From contig NC_089583.1 in NCBI RefSeq assembly GCF_019320115.1, positions 77,873,739 to 77,937,738 of the forward strand: 64,000 bases of DNA. The letters are read 5' to 3'. The notes beneath the pieces were generated by a model. It did no database searches and was not told the DNA's origin. It saw only the letters and a list, made by a program, of their open reading frames with translations. Both the position numbers and the translations under genes were made by a program. This DNA is from Miscanthus floridulus (taxonomy: Eukaryota > Streptophyta > Magnoliopsida > Poales > Poaceae). Of this stretch, positions 33,984 through 43,904 are shown in pieces (the first letter of the stretch is position 1; the number at the start of each line of letters is the position of its first letter).

Positions 33984-36900
33984 ATGGATCGAAAGTGGAT
34001 GCATCTGTCCCGAATGAACAAGAAGTACATGCATGGCATCAGCCAGTTTATCACCGATGCCAAAGCCCATGCTAGGAATGGGAACCCTGTCTTTTGCCCA
34101 TGCAAAGATTGCAAGAATCAAAGGAACTTTCATCAAATTGAGTCTAGACGATCGCACTTGATTACCAGGGGGTTCATGCCAAACTATACGATATGGACTA
34201 TGCATGGCGAGGTTGGTGTGAATGTTCTGCAGGAAAATGATGATGATGTGGACATGCCTTGACGTAGCCATCCATGATGCTGATGAGGAACCCGGTGTCA
34301 ACATGGAACATATGGCCACAGTTAATAATGTGCTTAGGAACACGCTAGCTGATGACACCGAGGATAACGATGGCATTTCTCAGCTGCTACGTAATATAGA
34401 GACCGGATGTCTTAGTGAAAGACAGCTGAGAAAGCTAGAGAAAATGAGACTAAGATGGCAAAACACCATTGTATAGGGATTGTCCAATGAGCAAACTGGA
34501 AGCCGACATCATGCTATTAGAGTTCAAATCGACAAACGAATTGAGCGATAAAGACATCGATCAGTTGTTAGGTATAATAAGGAAAATGCTCCTAGAAAAA
34601 AATGAGTTGCTAGAAAAGACATACTTGGCCAAGCAAATGATCTGCCTCATCGGCCTCAAGGTTGAAAAAATCTACACGTGTTCCAATGATTGCATATTGT
34701 ACCGTGAAGAAAAATACAAAGACTTAGACAAGTGCCCCAAGTGTGAAGCTCCACGGTATAAGAAAGGGTTGTCAGATGAGGGTACCAAGACCAGAGGAGG
34801 CCCCATAAAGGTCGTTTGGTATTTCCCTATAGCTCCCTGGGTGCTTAGGATGTTTGCATGTGCAAAGTCAGCCAAGCTATTATGCTGGCATGGCGAAGAG
34901 CGTAAGAAAGATATAATGATGAGGCACCCCACCGATGGGCATGACTGGAGGACTATCAATACTATGTTCTATAAGGACATCGGTGGAGAGGTAAGGCACC
35001 TTTGGTTTACTTTGAGCACAGATGGGATGAATCATTTCAACCAGGTTAGAAGCAATCATAGAACCTGGCCAGTGATGCTCTGTATATACAACCTTCCACC
35101 TTGGGTTTATATGAAGCAGTCGTACATCCTAGATGCCACTACTGATCCAAGGGCCAAGACACCCTGGGAATGACATTGATGTGTTTCTAGAATCAGTGAT
35201 CGATGAACTAGTGGAGATGTTTAAAAAGGGTGTGCTGGATGTTTGGGATGAGTACAAAAGGAACATGTCACGATCAAGGGAGTACTTATCGTTACAATCA
35301 CCAACCTGCTAGGTCGAGGTTCGTTGTTCGGAGAGAAGACAAAAGGCTATACTAGATGTGTCGAGTGCTTGGACGACACCGATGCGGTAAATCTACCAAA
35401 TAACTCAAAGATAGTTTATATGGGACACCATAGGTTCCTACCTAAGGATCACCCTTACCGTAGGAACAGAAAAGATTTCAATGGTATTATTGAGAAACGC
35501 TTACCTCCAAAATATTGAGATGGGCCTGCGATACTTCGAGAACTCAACAAGTTGGAGGTTGTCCTTGGGAAGGGGGACAATGCAATAGCAGCGCCTGATG
35601 GGAGCATTTGGAAGAAAAAATTGGTTTTCTGGAAACTACATTACTGGCCATTTCTGAGTGTACATCACTATCTTGATCCCATACACATCACTAAAAATGT
35701 GTGCGCTAACACTCTTAACACCTTGATGGACACTGGGGGGGACATTGAAGGATTCAGTAGCCACACGCCTAGACATGCAACACTTGGGAATCATGAAGGA
35801 GCTGCATCCTATGGAACTAGAGAATGGCCAGTTCAAACTTCCGATTGTGTCATGGACATTGAAGGAGGAAGAAAAGCATGCGCTTATTTCTTTCTTCAAT
35901 GAACTCAAAGTCCCAACGGGCTACTGTGCAAACCCTGAAGATGCTAGTGAACATGAGAGAACTCAAGTTCAACTAAGGCCCTATGAAGGCCCATGACTAT
36001 CATGTCATTACGACTCAGCTGCTCCTTGTTGCCCTACGTGGTATCCTCCCCCCAAAGGTCTACGCCCCAATCATAAAGCTTTGCTCGTTCTTCAACGCGT
36101 TCTCAAAAAAGGTCATTGATGTGACCATGCTAGAGTAGCTACAACAGGACATAGTCGAAACTCTCGTTAGGCTTGAGATGCATTTTCCGCCGACTTACTT
36201 TGATATCTCATTGCATCTGCTCATTCATCTTATTGACCAAATTAGAGCCCTTGGCCTAATGTACCTGCATCAGATGTTCCCTTTCAAAAGATTGATGAAA
36301 GTTTTCAGGAGGTATGTTAGGAACAGATTCAGGCCAGAAGGGGGCATTGTTGAAGGATTGTCAACTAGAGGAGGCCATTGAAGTTCTGAACATATTATCT
36401 GGACATCAAAAGGTTTGGAGTTCTAGAATCTCGTCATGAGGGAAGACTACATGGCAAAGGAATGATTGGAGAGAAATCTGATACAGTAGACGACCCTGTT
36501 TCTTTCAGATAGGCATAGTTCGTTGTTCTTCAGCAAGCCGAGGGTGTGATGCCATACATTGATGAGCCTAGGCAATCGCTGCAAACTCTATATCCTAGCA
36601 GGTCATAGGCTTGGCTAGATAAAAAACATAAGGAGGAATTTGTCAACTGGTTGCGACGTCACTTGCTTGGAATAAAGTTGGGTAATCAACTGGATGCCTT
36701 AGCCAAGGGACCTACAAGTACATTTCTTAAGTACTAAGGGTATGAGATCAATGGATTCACATTTTACACAAAAAAAGCAAGATGGAAAGAGCACATACCA
36801 AAATTATGGTGTTCGTTTTGATGCTCATGACAAAAACGACAATGTGCAGGCGACATACTATGATTTCATAGAGGAGATATGAGAGCTAGCCTACGGTCCA

Positions 36901-37275
36901 TTGAAGGCAGCTCTTTTTCGCTGCCAGTGGGTCTGGCTCGAGGAAATCAACACTGACAGCAAAGGGTTCACTACCATTGATCTCACTAAGACCGCATACA
37001 GAGACGAGCCCTTCGTCCTTACAAGAGATGTTATGCAAGTCTTCTATGCAAGGGACAACAAGAAAAAACTGAAGGCTAAAAGTAGTCCTAGAAGGAAAAG
37101 GAAGATTGTCGATGTCGATGGAGTGATGGATGAAGAAGACTATAGGGGCTATCAGGAAATGCCTCCATTCGGGGAGAACGTACCCCTACCTATCCTTCAA
37201 GAGGGTGATGAACCTACTTACTTACGGCTTGATCACAATGAGGCCCTCATTGTTGATGCACGTAAAGATAGTTAG
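33984..37275 (+). pseudogene. TNP2-like CACTA transposase with DUF4218 and DUF4216, broken
   Basis: An acceptor (GTGTAG) precedes the ATG at 33984. Domains in order: N-terminal WMHLSR / FCPCKDCKN / HL-x-x-R-G-F-M / W-T-M-H-G-E (33984-34260); a Transposase_21 (tnp2) core with YLAKQMI, C-x-N-D-C-I-L-Y, CPKC, LLCWHGEERKKD, MRHP, LSTDGMNHFN and LCIYNLPPW (34469-35173); further core segments with GYTRCVECLDDTD and KLHYWPFLSVHH (35324-35700); DUF4218 with RGILPPKVYAP, MHFPPTYFDISLHLLIHL and a RYVRNRFRPEG segment (36000-36380); and DUF4216 with CQWVWLEE (36901-37060), then an acidic tail ending at 37275. Frameshifts near 34260, 34475, 35170, 35300, 35750 and 36000 and several stops disrupt it. It would bind the subterminal repeats and ends if intact. 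Confidence 0.85.
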
Positions 37276-39173
37276 ATTATTGTTAACTATGTAATCATTA
37301 TGCACATAACCGCAAAGGATGTTTGATCCTGATAAAACTCTCATCTCCACTCTTCTCCTCGTTAATACTCTACCGACTCAAGCAAATATGCCGACGTATC
37401 ATAGCAATTAATGAGAATGAAAGTTATTTAAAACTACCATTGAGACTGATCTTATTACTATTCAAACACTCGATTAGACATCGGACATAACATTTCTAAA
37501 CTTTACTCTCTGAATTTAAACACCAGCTAAATATAAATATATATGTCTAGACTTCTGATAGAAGGACATTAGGGGCGGCCATTCTCTTCCGAGCTACTAC
37601 TAGTAGTGAGGGATCCACAGCTCCTCGGCACCACTGGTCCCCAACCAGTTTGTAGTCCCTGCTCACAATACTCGAAGGAGCCCAGCCCACAGTAGGCATT
37701 GAGCAAAGGTGTAGTAGCTCCAACCTTCATTGATCATTGATGTATGTGCTCCCTAGAGATGTGAATGGGAATGTCTGTGGCTTGTGTGTTGACTGTTGAG
37801 TGAACCATTTACTTGATGCGTGTACTAGTTCCAGTCTCCAGATCATGTCCGAAATGAAGAGGAACGCTAAGAAGGCCACGGAGAAAGAAGGTGCACAGAG
37901 AAAATTCATTTAATAATTTATAAAATTGAAACAAAAATTTTGGGCCGCCTGGGACTCGAACACGAGTCTCGAGGGCTAAGTTGAGGTGTCTTAACTGTTC
38001 AGCCAGTAGGAGTTCGAAAGAAAATGAAAAGTTATCATACTTAACACCTAACTGCTACATTTTCAAAAAAAAACTGCTACACAACATCACTACCGGTTTG
38101 GGGAATGAATCGACAGTGATGTACCCTCATCACTGTCGGTTTATAATGAGAACCGGCAGTGATGAGCTATTTCCCAAATTAATTAAATAATTTATAAAAT
38201 TGAACAAAATTTTTTGGACAGCCTGGGACTCGAACACGGGTCTCAGGGGCTAGGTTGAGGGGTCTTAACCGTTAGCCAATCAGAGGAGTTCGAAAGAAAA
38301 TGAAAAGTTGTCCTACTTAACACCTAACTGCTACATTTTAAAAAAAAAACTGCTACACCAAATCACTGTCGGTTTTGGTTTTAAAACCGGCAGTGATAGC
38401 TTCTATCACTGTCGGTTGCTCAAACCGACATAGAAGGCTCCATTCACTGTTGGTTTTTAAACTAAAACCGACAGTGATGTGTAGATGCTCCTCGGCCATG
38501 AGCTAGCCTCTCCATGCATATTAGTTTCAGCCAGGCCTTATCAGCCATGGTATAATGTTTTCCTCTCACAACAAACCACATATATCATTATGCATTGTAG
38601 TCCACCAAAATGGTGCACACAAGATGTACTAGAAGAATGCTACTGAAGATAGAGCAACACCGAAGATTGGAGATGCCACGAGGTTCACAGATCCATCCAC
38701 TGCGGTGCTGCATCTAGAAAAAGGCCATGTATAGACAAGGCGGATTCATAGATGCCACCTTGTCATCTTCCAACCGGTATAGCTCGTAGACCACCTCGGT
38801 GCTGCTGTTTGACCATAGTTGTGGTGCTAGAAGAATGCTACTGAGGTGGTTACATTATAATGTGTTGATACACATTGATTGTAACATTGACCTATATGCA
38901 AATATGTCTTTGTTATCGTATATGGAATTTTAGTGTAATGTCTTTCTTATCGTATATGTAATTTATTTCTAATATTTTTGTTATTTTTTGATGTATTTCA
39001 TTACTATCTAAATAAATATATCATTGTTGTTAAAACTTTCCCACTGTACTATCTAAATAAATATATCCTTTACATATATGCACTTTCACTGTCGGTTCTA
39101 CTTACAAACTGACAGTGATATTAACTTTCACTGTCGGTTCTACTTAAAAACCGGTAGTGATGTCCATGCCCCC
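37276..39173. other. CACTA internal non-coding segment with tRNA-like and subterminal-like modules
   Basis: Contains two tRNA-like blocks (37943-38012 and 38219-38293) inside a roughly 280-bp tandem unit, hairpin words CACTGTCGGTTT / AAACCGACAGTG at 38087-38175, 38367-38480 and 39088-39165, and a MITE fragment at 38523-38578. No gene. Confidence 0.65.
37943..38293 (-). repeat. Two tRNA-like blocks in a 280-bp tandem unit
   Basis: On the minus strand each block (38012-37943 and 38293-38219) reads TGGCTTAACGGTTAAG-like A-box sequence, a variable middle, then GTGTTCGAGTCCCAGGCGGC with a B-box-like GTTCGAGTCCC. Copy spacing is 276-280 bp. They resemble decayed tRNA genes rather than functional ones; the acceptor stems do not pair well. 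Confidence 0.5.
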
Positions 39174-39180
39174 TATATAA
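39174..39180 (+). promoter_or_regulatory. TATA box of the unknown CACTA-borne gene
   Basis: TATATAA lies 115 bases before the ATG at 39295 and directly downstream of two subterminal-type hairpin repeats (39088-39165). A C/T-rich leader follows. Confidence 0.6.
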
Positions 39181-39294
39181 AACAAACCGCCGACCACATA
39201 CATCGATCCCACCCACCCATGAACTCTCACAGTCTCATTTCTCACGTTTCACTCTCACTTCTCAAAAAATCCACTCTCTCTACGTGATTTGGTC

Positions 39295-40506
39295 ATGGCT
39301 CCTGCATTTTTCAATGGTATTGATATATTGTCTTCTCCAATATTCTATCTATATTCATTTGATCTATATTTATATTCATGTTTCTTTGCATTCTACATTT
39401 ATATATATTCTTATTCCTTGCATTCGATCTATATTTAATTATGTTGCCATATTTTACTTGGAAGAATTTTTTGTGCATATATTTTATGTTCATATTTTTT
39501 TGACATTTTATCGATCAGGTGGTATGAACAACGGACCTCCCCCACCAAAAAAAACTAGGTTTCCACCCTGGCGATGAGTCATTCGCTCCTAATGTGGCCA
39601 TTCCATGGTTCCCTGTTCCAGCTATTGTATAAAATATTTTCTAACATCTTTTGTTTTTTGATGCTAACAAATAAGTGTAATTAGTTTAATATTATTGTTG
39701 CATACATATATGTCGTAGACTATATCCCCAATAGATTGGCTGCGAACAGCACTTAGCTGGTTCTTTATCTTGAACATCAGTCGAGAACATGACATCTAAT
39801 GCAAGTGGTCGGCTATGGATGTGTGAACTCAATTTTTCTATCCCTTTGAGGGGTGCAAATCATCGGAACCATATCCACGAGACATGAAGACAGAGCCCGA
39901 ACATGATAAGCGCCCAATTCAGTGTCGTGCGCATCTATTTAGAGGCACTTCGACATGTTTGCTATGATATGCCTGATTTCTCATACTTCAAGGCACTTGC
40001 TTTGAATGCTAGTGATATCCCCGTCCCGCAAGCAAGCGAATGGTTTATGAGCTACAACCGTGCGGATGTGGTAAAATGGTCACTTATACCTGAGTCGTGG
40101 TTATTTGTTGTTTATTATTGTAATAACATTCTCTATTTTTTTCTTTTTCTCCGCATGCAGATTGCGCTCCAGGACCTTACCTATGCTGCATGTGGCTTGT
40201 GGGGCCGTTCTAGACCAAGCTACGGAGCAACTCGGGTACGATTGGGACTTCTGCAATGGTAACCTCATTCAGCTCACTATAGTAGGATGCCAATACTGCA
40301 TAAGGATTACTAATAGGGGCAGTGGTCGATCAGTAGGTTACATCTATGGTCGACCATTTTTTTGGTATTGTGAGGCACGAGAGAGTGCACTCATACGGAC
40401 ATTGGACTTCATTGATACAAGCGGATACATAATCTGTGATATCAATTACCATATATGGCTACAGAGGCATGTTAGTGTGCGTGGCCCTGATCAAACCCGA
40501 CAGTGA
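39295..40506 (+). pseudogene. CACTA-borne multi-exon gene of unknown function
   Basis: Start ATG at 39295 (MAPAFFNG), a GT donor, then an acceptor at about 39519 joins to MNNGPPPPKKTR. A frameshift in an A-run near 39550 separates this from HPGDESFAPNVAIPWFPVPA. A further intron precedes DYIPNRLA-like sequence (39719). The next open segment (39903-40079) ends near SYNRADVVKW at a GTCACT junction, and after an acceptor (CATGCAG, 40161) the last exon encodes ALQDLTYAACGAVLDQA, GYDWDFCNGNLIQLTIVGC, RGSGRSVGYIYGRPFFWYC and CDINYHIWLQRHV to the stop at 40504-40506. Exon-wise coding is clear, but the family is not one I know. At least one frameshift and one or two stops suggest the copy is decayed. 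It has its own TATA box and repeat cluster. Confidence 0.5.
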
Positions 40507-40654
40507 TTCCAATAGTAATTAATATTTATTAGGTTATTTTCAAGGTCATAGTTTAATTGGGTTCTAATTTTAATTTGTACGGCTTTATGTGTTTAATTAT
40601 TATCATGCATGTAATTCGTGTAATATTTATTGGGCAACTAGAAATATACATTTC

Positions 40655-41060
40655 AATGTCGTATTTGTCTCAAACTTTTTCTTAGGCTTGCACATGCCAC
40701 GTGTGAAGTTAACACCAAGTTTGAGATTTTCTAGAGATGGTTTGTTACTTTCTGAGGTTTAATTGAATTTCTGCGCGACGACACCGTTTAATTATAGGTT
40801 GAACTGAGTCTACCCACGAAAAGATTCAGAATGGTGCCAAACTTTTACACAGGCTCTAATGTGCTCTAGGGATAATAATTTTATGGAGGTGGATGACAAA
40901 ATCTATTGGGTCCAAGATGAAATTCACCCTCTTTTGTTTCATTCGGCACAGAGAAAAATATAATAAATAAAAAAAATGATAAAAAAACCTTAGATCCTGT
41001 GTGGGGTCTTAATTTGGGTGTACATGCTTGTCAAAAAAATTTCAAGCTATTTCGACATAG
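40655..41060 (+). repeat. 400-bp direct duplication, copy 1
   Basis: Shares GGCTTGCACATGCCACGTGTG, GACACCGTTTAATTATAGG and CAAGATGAAATTCACCCTC-type words with 41157-41555, about 90% identical by eye. Non-coding. Confidence 0.85.
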
Positions 41061-41156
41061 GCGGAGTATACAAGCTACAGAGGTACATGTGCCTTTTCAT
41101 CGAACCATGACTATACACATAGGTTATCAAGGTTTCTATGGTTCATAGGCATTCCA

Positions 41157-41555
41157 GTGTCGTATTCGTCTCAAACTTTTTTTTGGCTTGCACATGCCAC
41201 GTGTGAAGGAAACACCAAGTTTGGGATTTTTCGGAGATGGTTTGCTACTTTATGAGGTTTAATTGAATTTTCGCGCAATGACACCGTTTAATTATAGGTT
41301 GAACCTGAGTCTACCCACAAAAAGATCCTACCAAACTTTTACACAGGCTCTAATGTGCCATAGGGATAAGAATTTTAGTGGAGGTAGATGACAAAATATA
41401 TTGGGTCCAAGATGAAATTCACCCTCTTTTGTCTCATTCGGCATAGAGAAAAATATAATAAATAAAAAATGATCAGAAAAACCTCAGATCATGCGTGGGG
41501 TCTTAATTTGGGTAGTACAAGCTTGTCAAAAAAATTTCAAGCCATTTCGACATAG
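41157..41555 (+). repeat. 400-bp direct duplication, copy 2
   Basis: Partner of 40655-41060. Confidence 0.85.
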
Positions 41556-41768
41556 GAATACATATGCTTCTATTTATTCAGTATATAAAAAAACAAAGTA
41601 CAATGCTACATTTTTCAAAAAAAAACTGCTACACAATATCACTGTCAGTTTGGGTAATGAACTGGCAGTGATGTACCCTCATCACTGTCGATTTATAATG
41701 CGAACCGGTAGTGATGAGCTATTTCCTGAATTAATTAAATAATTTATAAAAGTGAACAAAAAAATATG

Positions 41769-42053
41769 GGCCGCCTAGGACTCGAACACGGGTCTCGGGA
41801 GCTAGGTTGAGGGGTGTTAACCGTTAAGCCAGTCGGAGGAGTTCGAAAAAAATGAAAAGTTATCCTACTTAACACCTAACTACTATATTTTTTCAAAAAA
41901 ACTACTACACCACATCACTGTCGGTTTGGGGAATGACCGGTAGTGATGTACCCTCATCACTTTTCAGAAAAAAATTGGACCGTCTGGAACTCGAACACGG
42001 GTCTCGGGGGCTTGGTTGAAGGGTCTTAACCGTTGAGACAATTAGAGGAGTTC
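41769..42053 (-). repeat. Third and fourth tRNA-like blocks
   Basis: Minus strand: 41842-41769 has TGGCTTAACGGTTAA followed by GTGTTCGAGTCCTAGGCGGC, and 42053-41979 is a more decayed version ending GTTCGAGTTCCAGACGG. Same family as 37943-38293, again in a context of AATTAATTAAATAATTTATAAAA and subterminal-type repeats. Confidence 0.5.
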
Positions 42054-42189
42054 GAAAGAAAACAAAAAGTTATTCTACTTAACACCTAACTGCTAAACCA
42101 CATCACTGCCGGTTTGGGGAGTGACCCGGTAGTGATGTATCCTCATCACTGTTGGTTTCGACTTATAATCAACAGTGATGAGATACTGG

Positions 42190-42196
42190 TATAAAA
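42190..42196 (+). promoter_or_regulatory. TATA box upstream of the RNase H1-N domain gene
   Basis: TATAAAA lies immediately after the hairpin repeats (41915-42178). A CCGCGCC-rich leader follows (42225-42350), then an apparent intron ending at the acceptor GTATAG (43441-43446), six bases before the ATG at 43453. Confidence 0.6.
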
Positions 42197-43452
42197 GAGG
42201 CGCGGGTTGAAATTATCCAAATTCATTTCAACCCCGCGCCAACCCCTCCCCCCGCGCCACCGGAGCACCACCCCGCGCTGGAGCATCGCCCCACGCCATC
42301 CACCACCCCACGCCGGAGCACCGCGCCGTCCGTGCCCCTCCTCCTTCCTAGTGAGTGTGTTCAAGAGCACTCCCACAGCAGAGGCCTTTAGAAGCGCACG
42401 GACAGCTACTTTCCCTCCCCCCACGGTGAGTGCGTGGCTCACTGCCCACTATGTGTTTGATGAAATGCCCCATGGTATTAGCGCCTCATAGTAGCACTTC
42501 TCCCTCCTGGTTCCTACCTTCCACCACCTATGGCTAGTAACATTGCAGATTTTTTTGTATCACCCACAACACACGTATAATCATGGTCATCTCAACTCCA
42601 TCTTCCATGAGTATTAGTGGTCTCCTTAGACCACGTAGGCTCGGATGCCAGGTAAAGGAAAAAAGCAGGGACCTCGGTGGCTTCGTGGATTGCTAGATAG
42701 AGTAGCTTGCAGAAGAAGTCGGCGCCTCACCTGATAAATCGCAGAAACACATATGGAGCTATACGTTGTGGCTTAGCTTGCATTTTCTCGAGAGCACGGG
42801 ATGAGTAAAGTGACCGAGTCACAAGATGGCATAACATGGAGTGGTTGGGACAAGAAGAAAGTGACAAATATACACTGTGTTAGGAAAAATTAGTTCTAAT
42901 ACATCCACTCCTATGTATATTATAGTTTTCTAAGACAGTTGATAGTGTATGCCCACATTGATGATGCTATTAGGGTATGTTTGTTTGTTCAGACAAGAAT
43001 CCCAGGCATCCGATTTTAAATGTCTGGGACTAGATTAAGCTATCTAGCATCCTTACTAAGATAGTCTTTTCTAGCAGATTTTAGATGATTACTGATGATG
43101 ATGTATTGTGTGATCTTGATACAATCACAGTGTGTGGATTACCAATGCATCAATGAGAGGTTTTTTAGATACTAATGGCAATGTAAAACATGACATAGAT
43201 AGGTGACACCTGAATAAGTGGATTTTATTAAGATATGACTATATAAGTCAATTTTAGCTTCCTCCAAAATTCATAAACCAATCGGTATAATATGACTATT
43301 GGGAGCAATGAAGAATTTAGTTATTCATCTTGCACATGAGCAATACTGACAATGTATTGCCGAACAATGTTCTTACTCATAAGCTTCCCTAGTTTAGTGA
43401 GTTACTATTACCACTTACCACATGCCTAATTTACTTAAATGTATAGGCAACC

Positions 43453-43803
43453 ATGGCATGGTATGTAGTGCATGTTGGTCATATGCCTGGGATTTATCAA
43501 ACCTGGGAAGATTGCTACGCTCAAGTCAATCGCTACCCTGGTAATTTGCACAAAAAGTACAACACAGAAGCTGAAGCTTTGAGGGCCTACTATAGTCATT
43601 CGAACTACCTTACAAACCATGGGCAACCGACCTACTATGGTCCAATGAATGCAAACCATGGCCATCCGCTGGCACTGGAGATTGAAGAGAAGCCACCTGT
43701 CGGAGATGTGAAGATTAGGAGAATTGCTCCTTGGTCTTGGAAAGATGTCATGCTTTTATTTATGGCTATGGTCATTGCTTTTCTTATTTGGAAGTTGATG
43801 TAG
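43453..43803 (+). CDS. RNase H1 N-terminal (viroplasmin-like) domain protein with C-terminal membrane anchor
   Basis: An intact 116-residue frame; the ATG has an excellent context (GCAACCATGG) right after a splice acceptor. Residues 3-47 (WYVVHVGHMPGIYQTW, then Cys21, QVNRYPG, K34-K35, AEALRAYY) match the RNase H1 N-terminal / caulimovirus viroplasmin domain (PF01693), which binds RNA-DNA hybrids or double-stranded RNA. The RNase H catalytic domain is absent. Residues about 98-116 are a single hydrophobic helix (VMLLFMAMVIAFLIW) at the extreme C terminus, as in tail-anchored proteins. The gene has its own TATA box (42190) and lies directly upstream of the ORF2 gene on the same strand inside the CACTA. 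It has no stops, unlike its neighbours. Function in the element or host is not known. Confidence 0.75.
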   Translation: MAWYVVHVGHMPGIYQTWEDCYAQVNRYPGNLHKKYNTEAEALRAYYSHSNYLTNHGQPTYYGPMNANHGHPLALEIEEKPPVGDVKIRRIAPWSWKDVMLLFMAMVIAFLIWKLM

Positions 43804-43904
43804 GCTTAGTTTTGTAGAACAGTAGGTGGACTTTGTTGTATGTGGACCTATTATTAGACTTTGCATTAAACATATATATATATATGAACATATGCTATTA
43901 GTAG

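Larger units (their letters stand above)
40507..42189. other. CACTA internal non-coding segment with duplications
   Basis: Holds a roughly 400-bp direct duplication (40655-41060 and 41157-41555), two more tRNA-like blocks (41769-41842 and 41979-42053), and hairpin repeats TCACTGTCGGTTT and relatives at 41638-41720 and 41915-42178. No gene. Confidence 0.65.

Noticed and set aside
37943..42053. Functional tRNA genes
   Set aside because: A- and B-box-like words are present in four copies, but acceptor stems do not pair and anticodon arms are not convincing; treated as tRNA-like relics.
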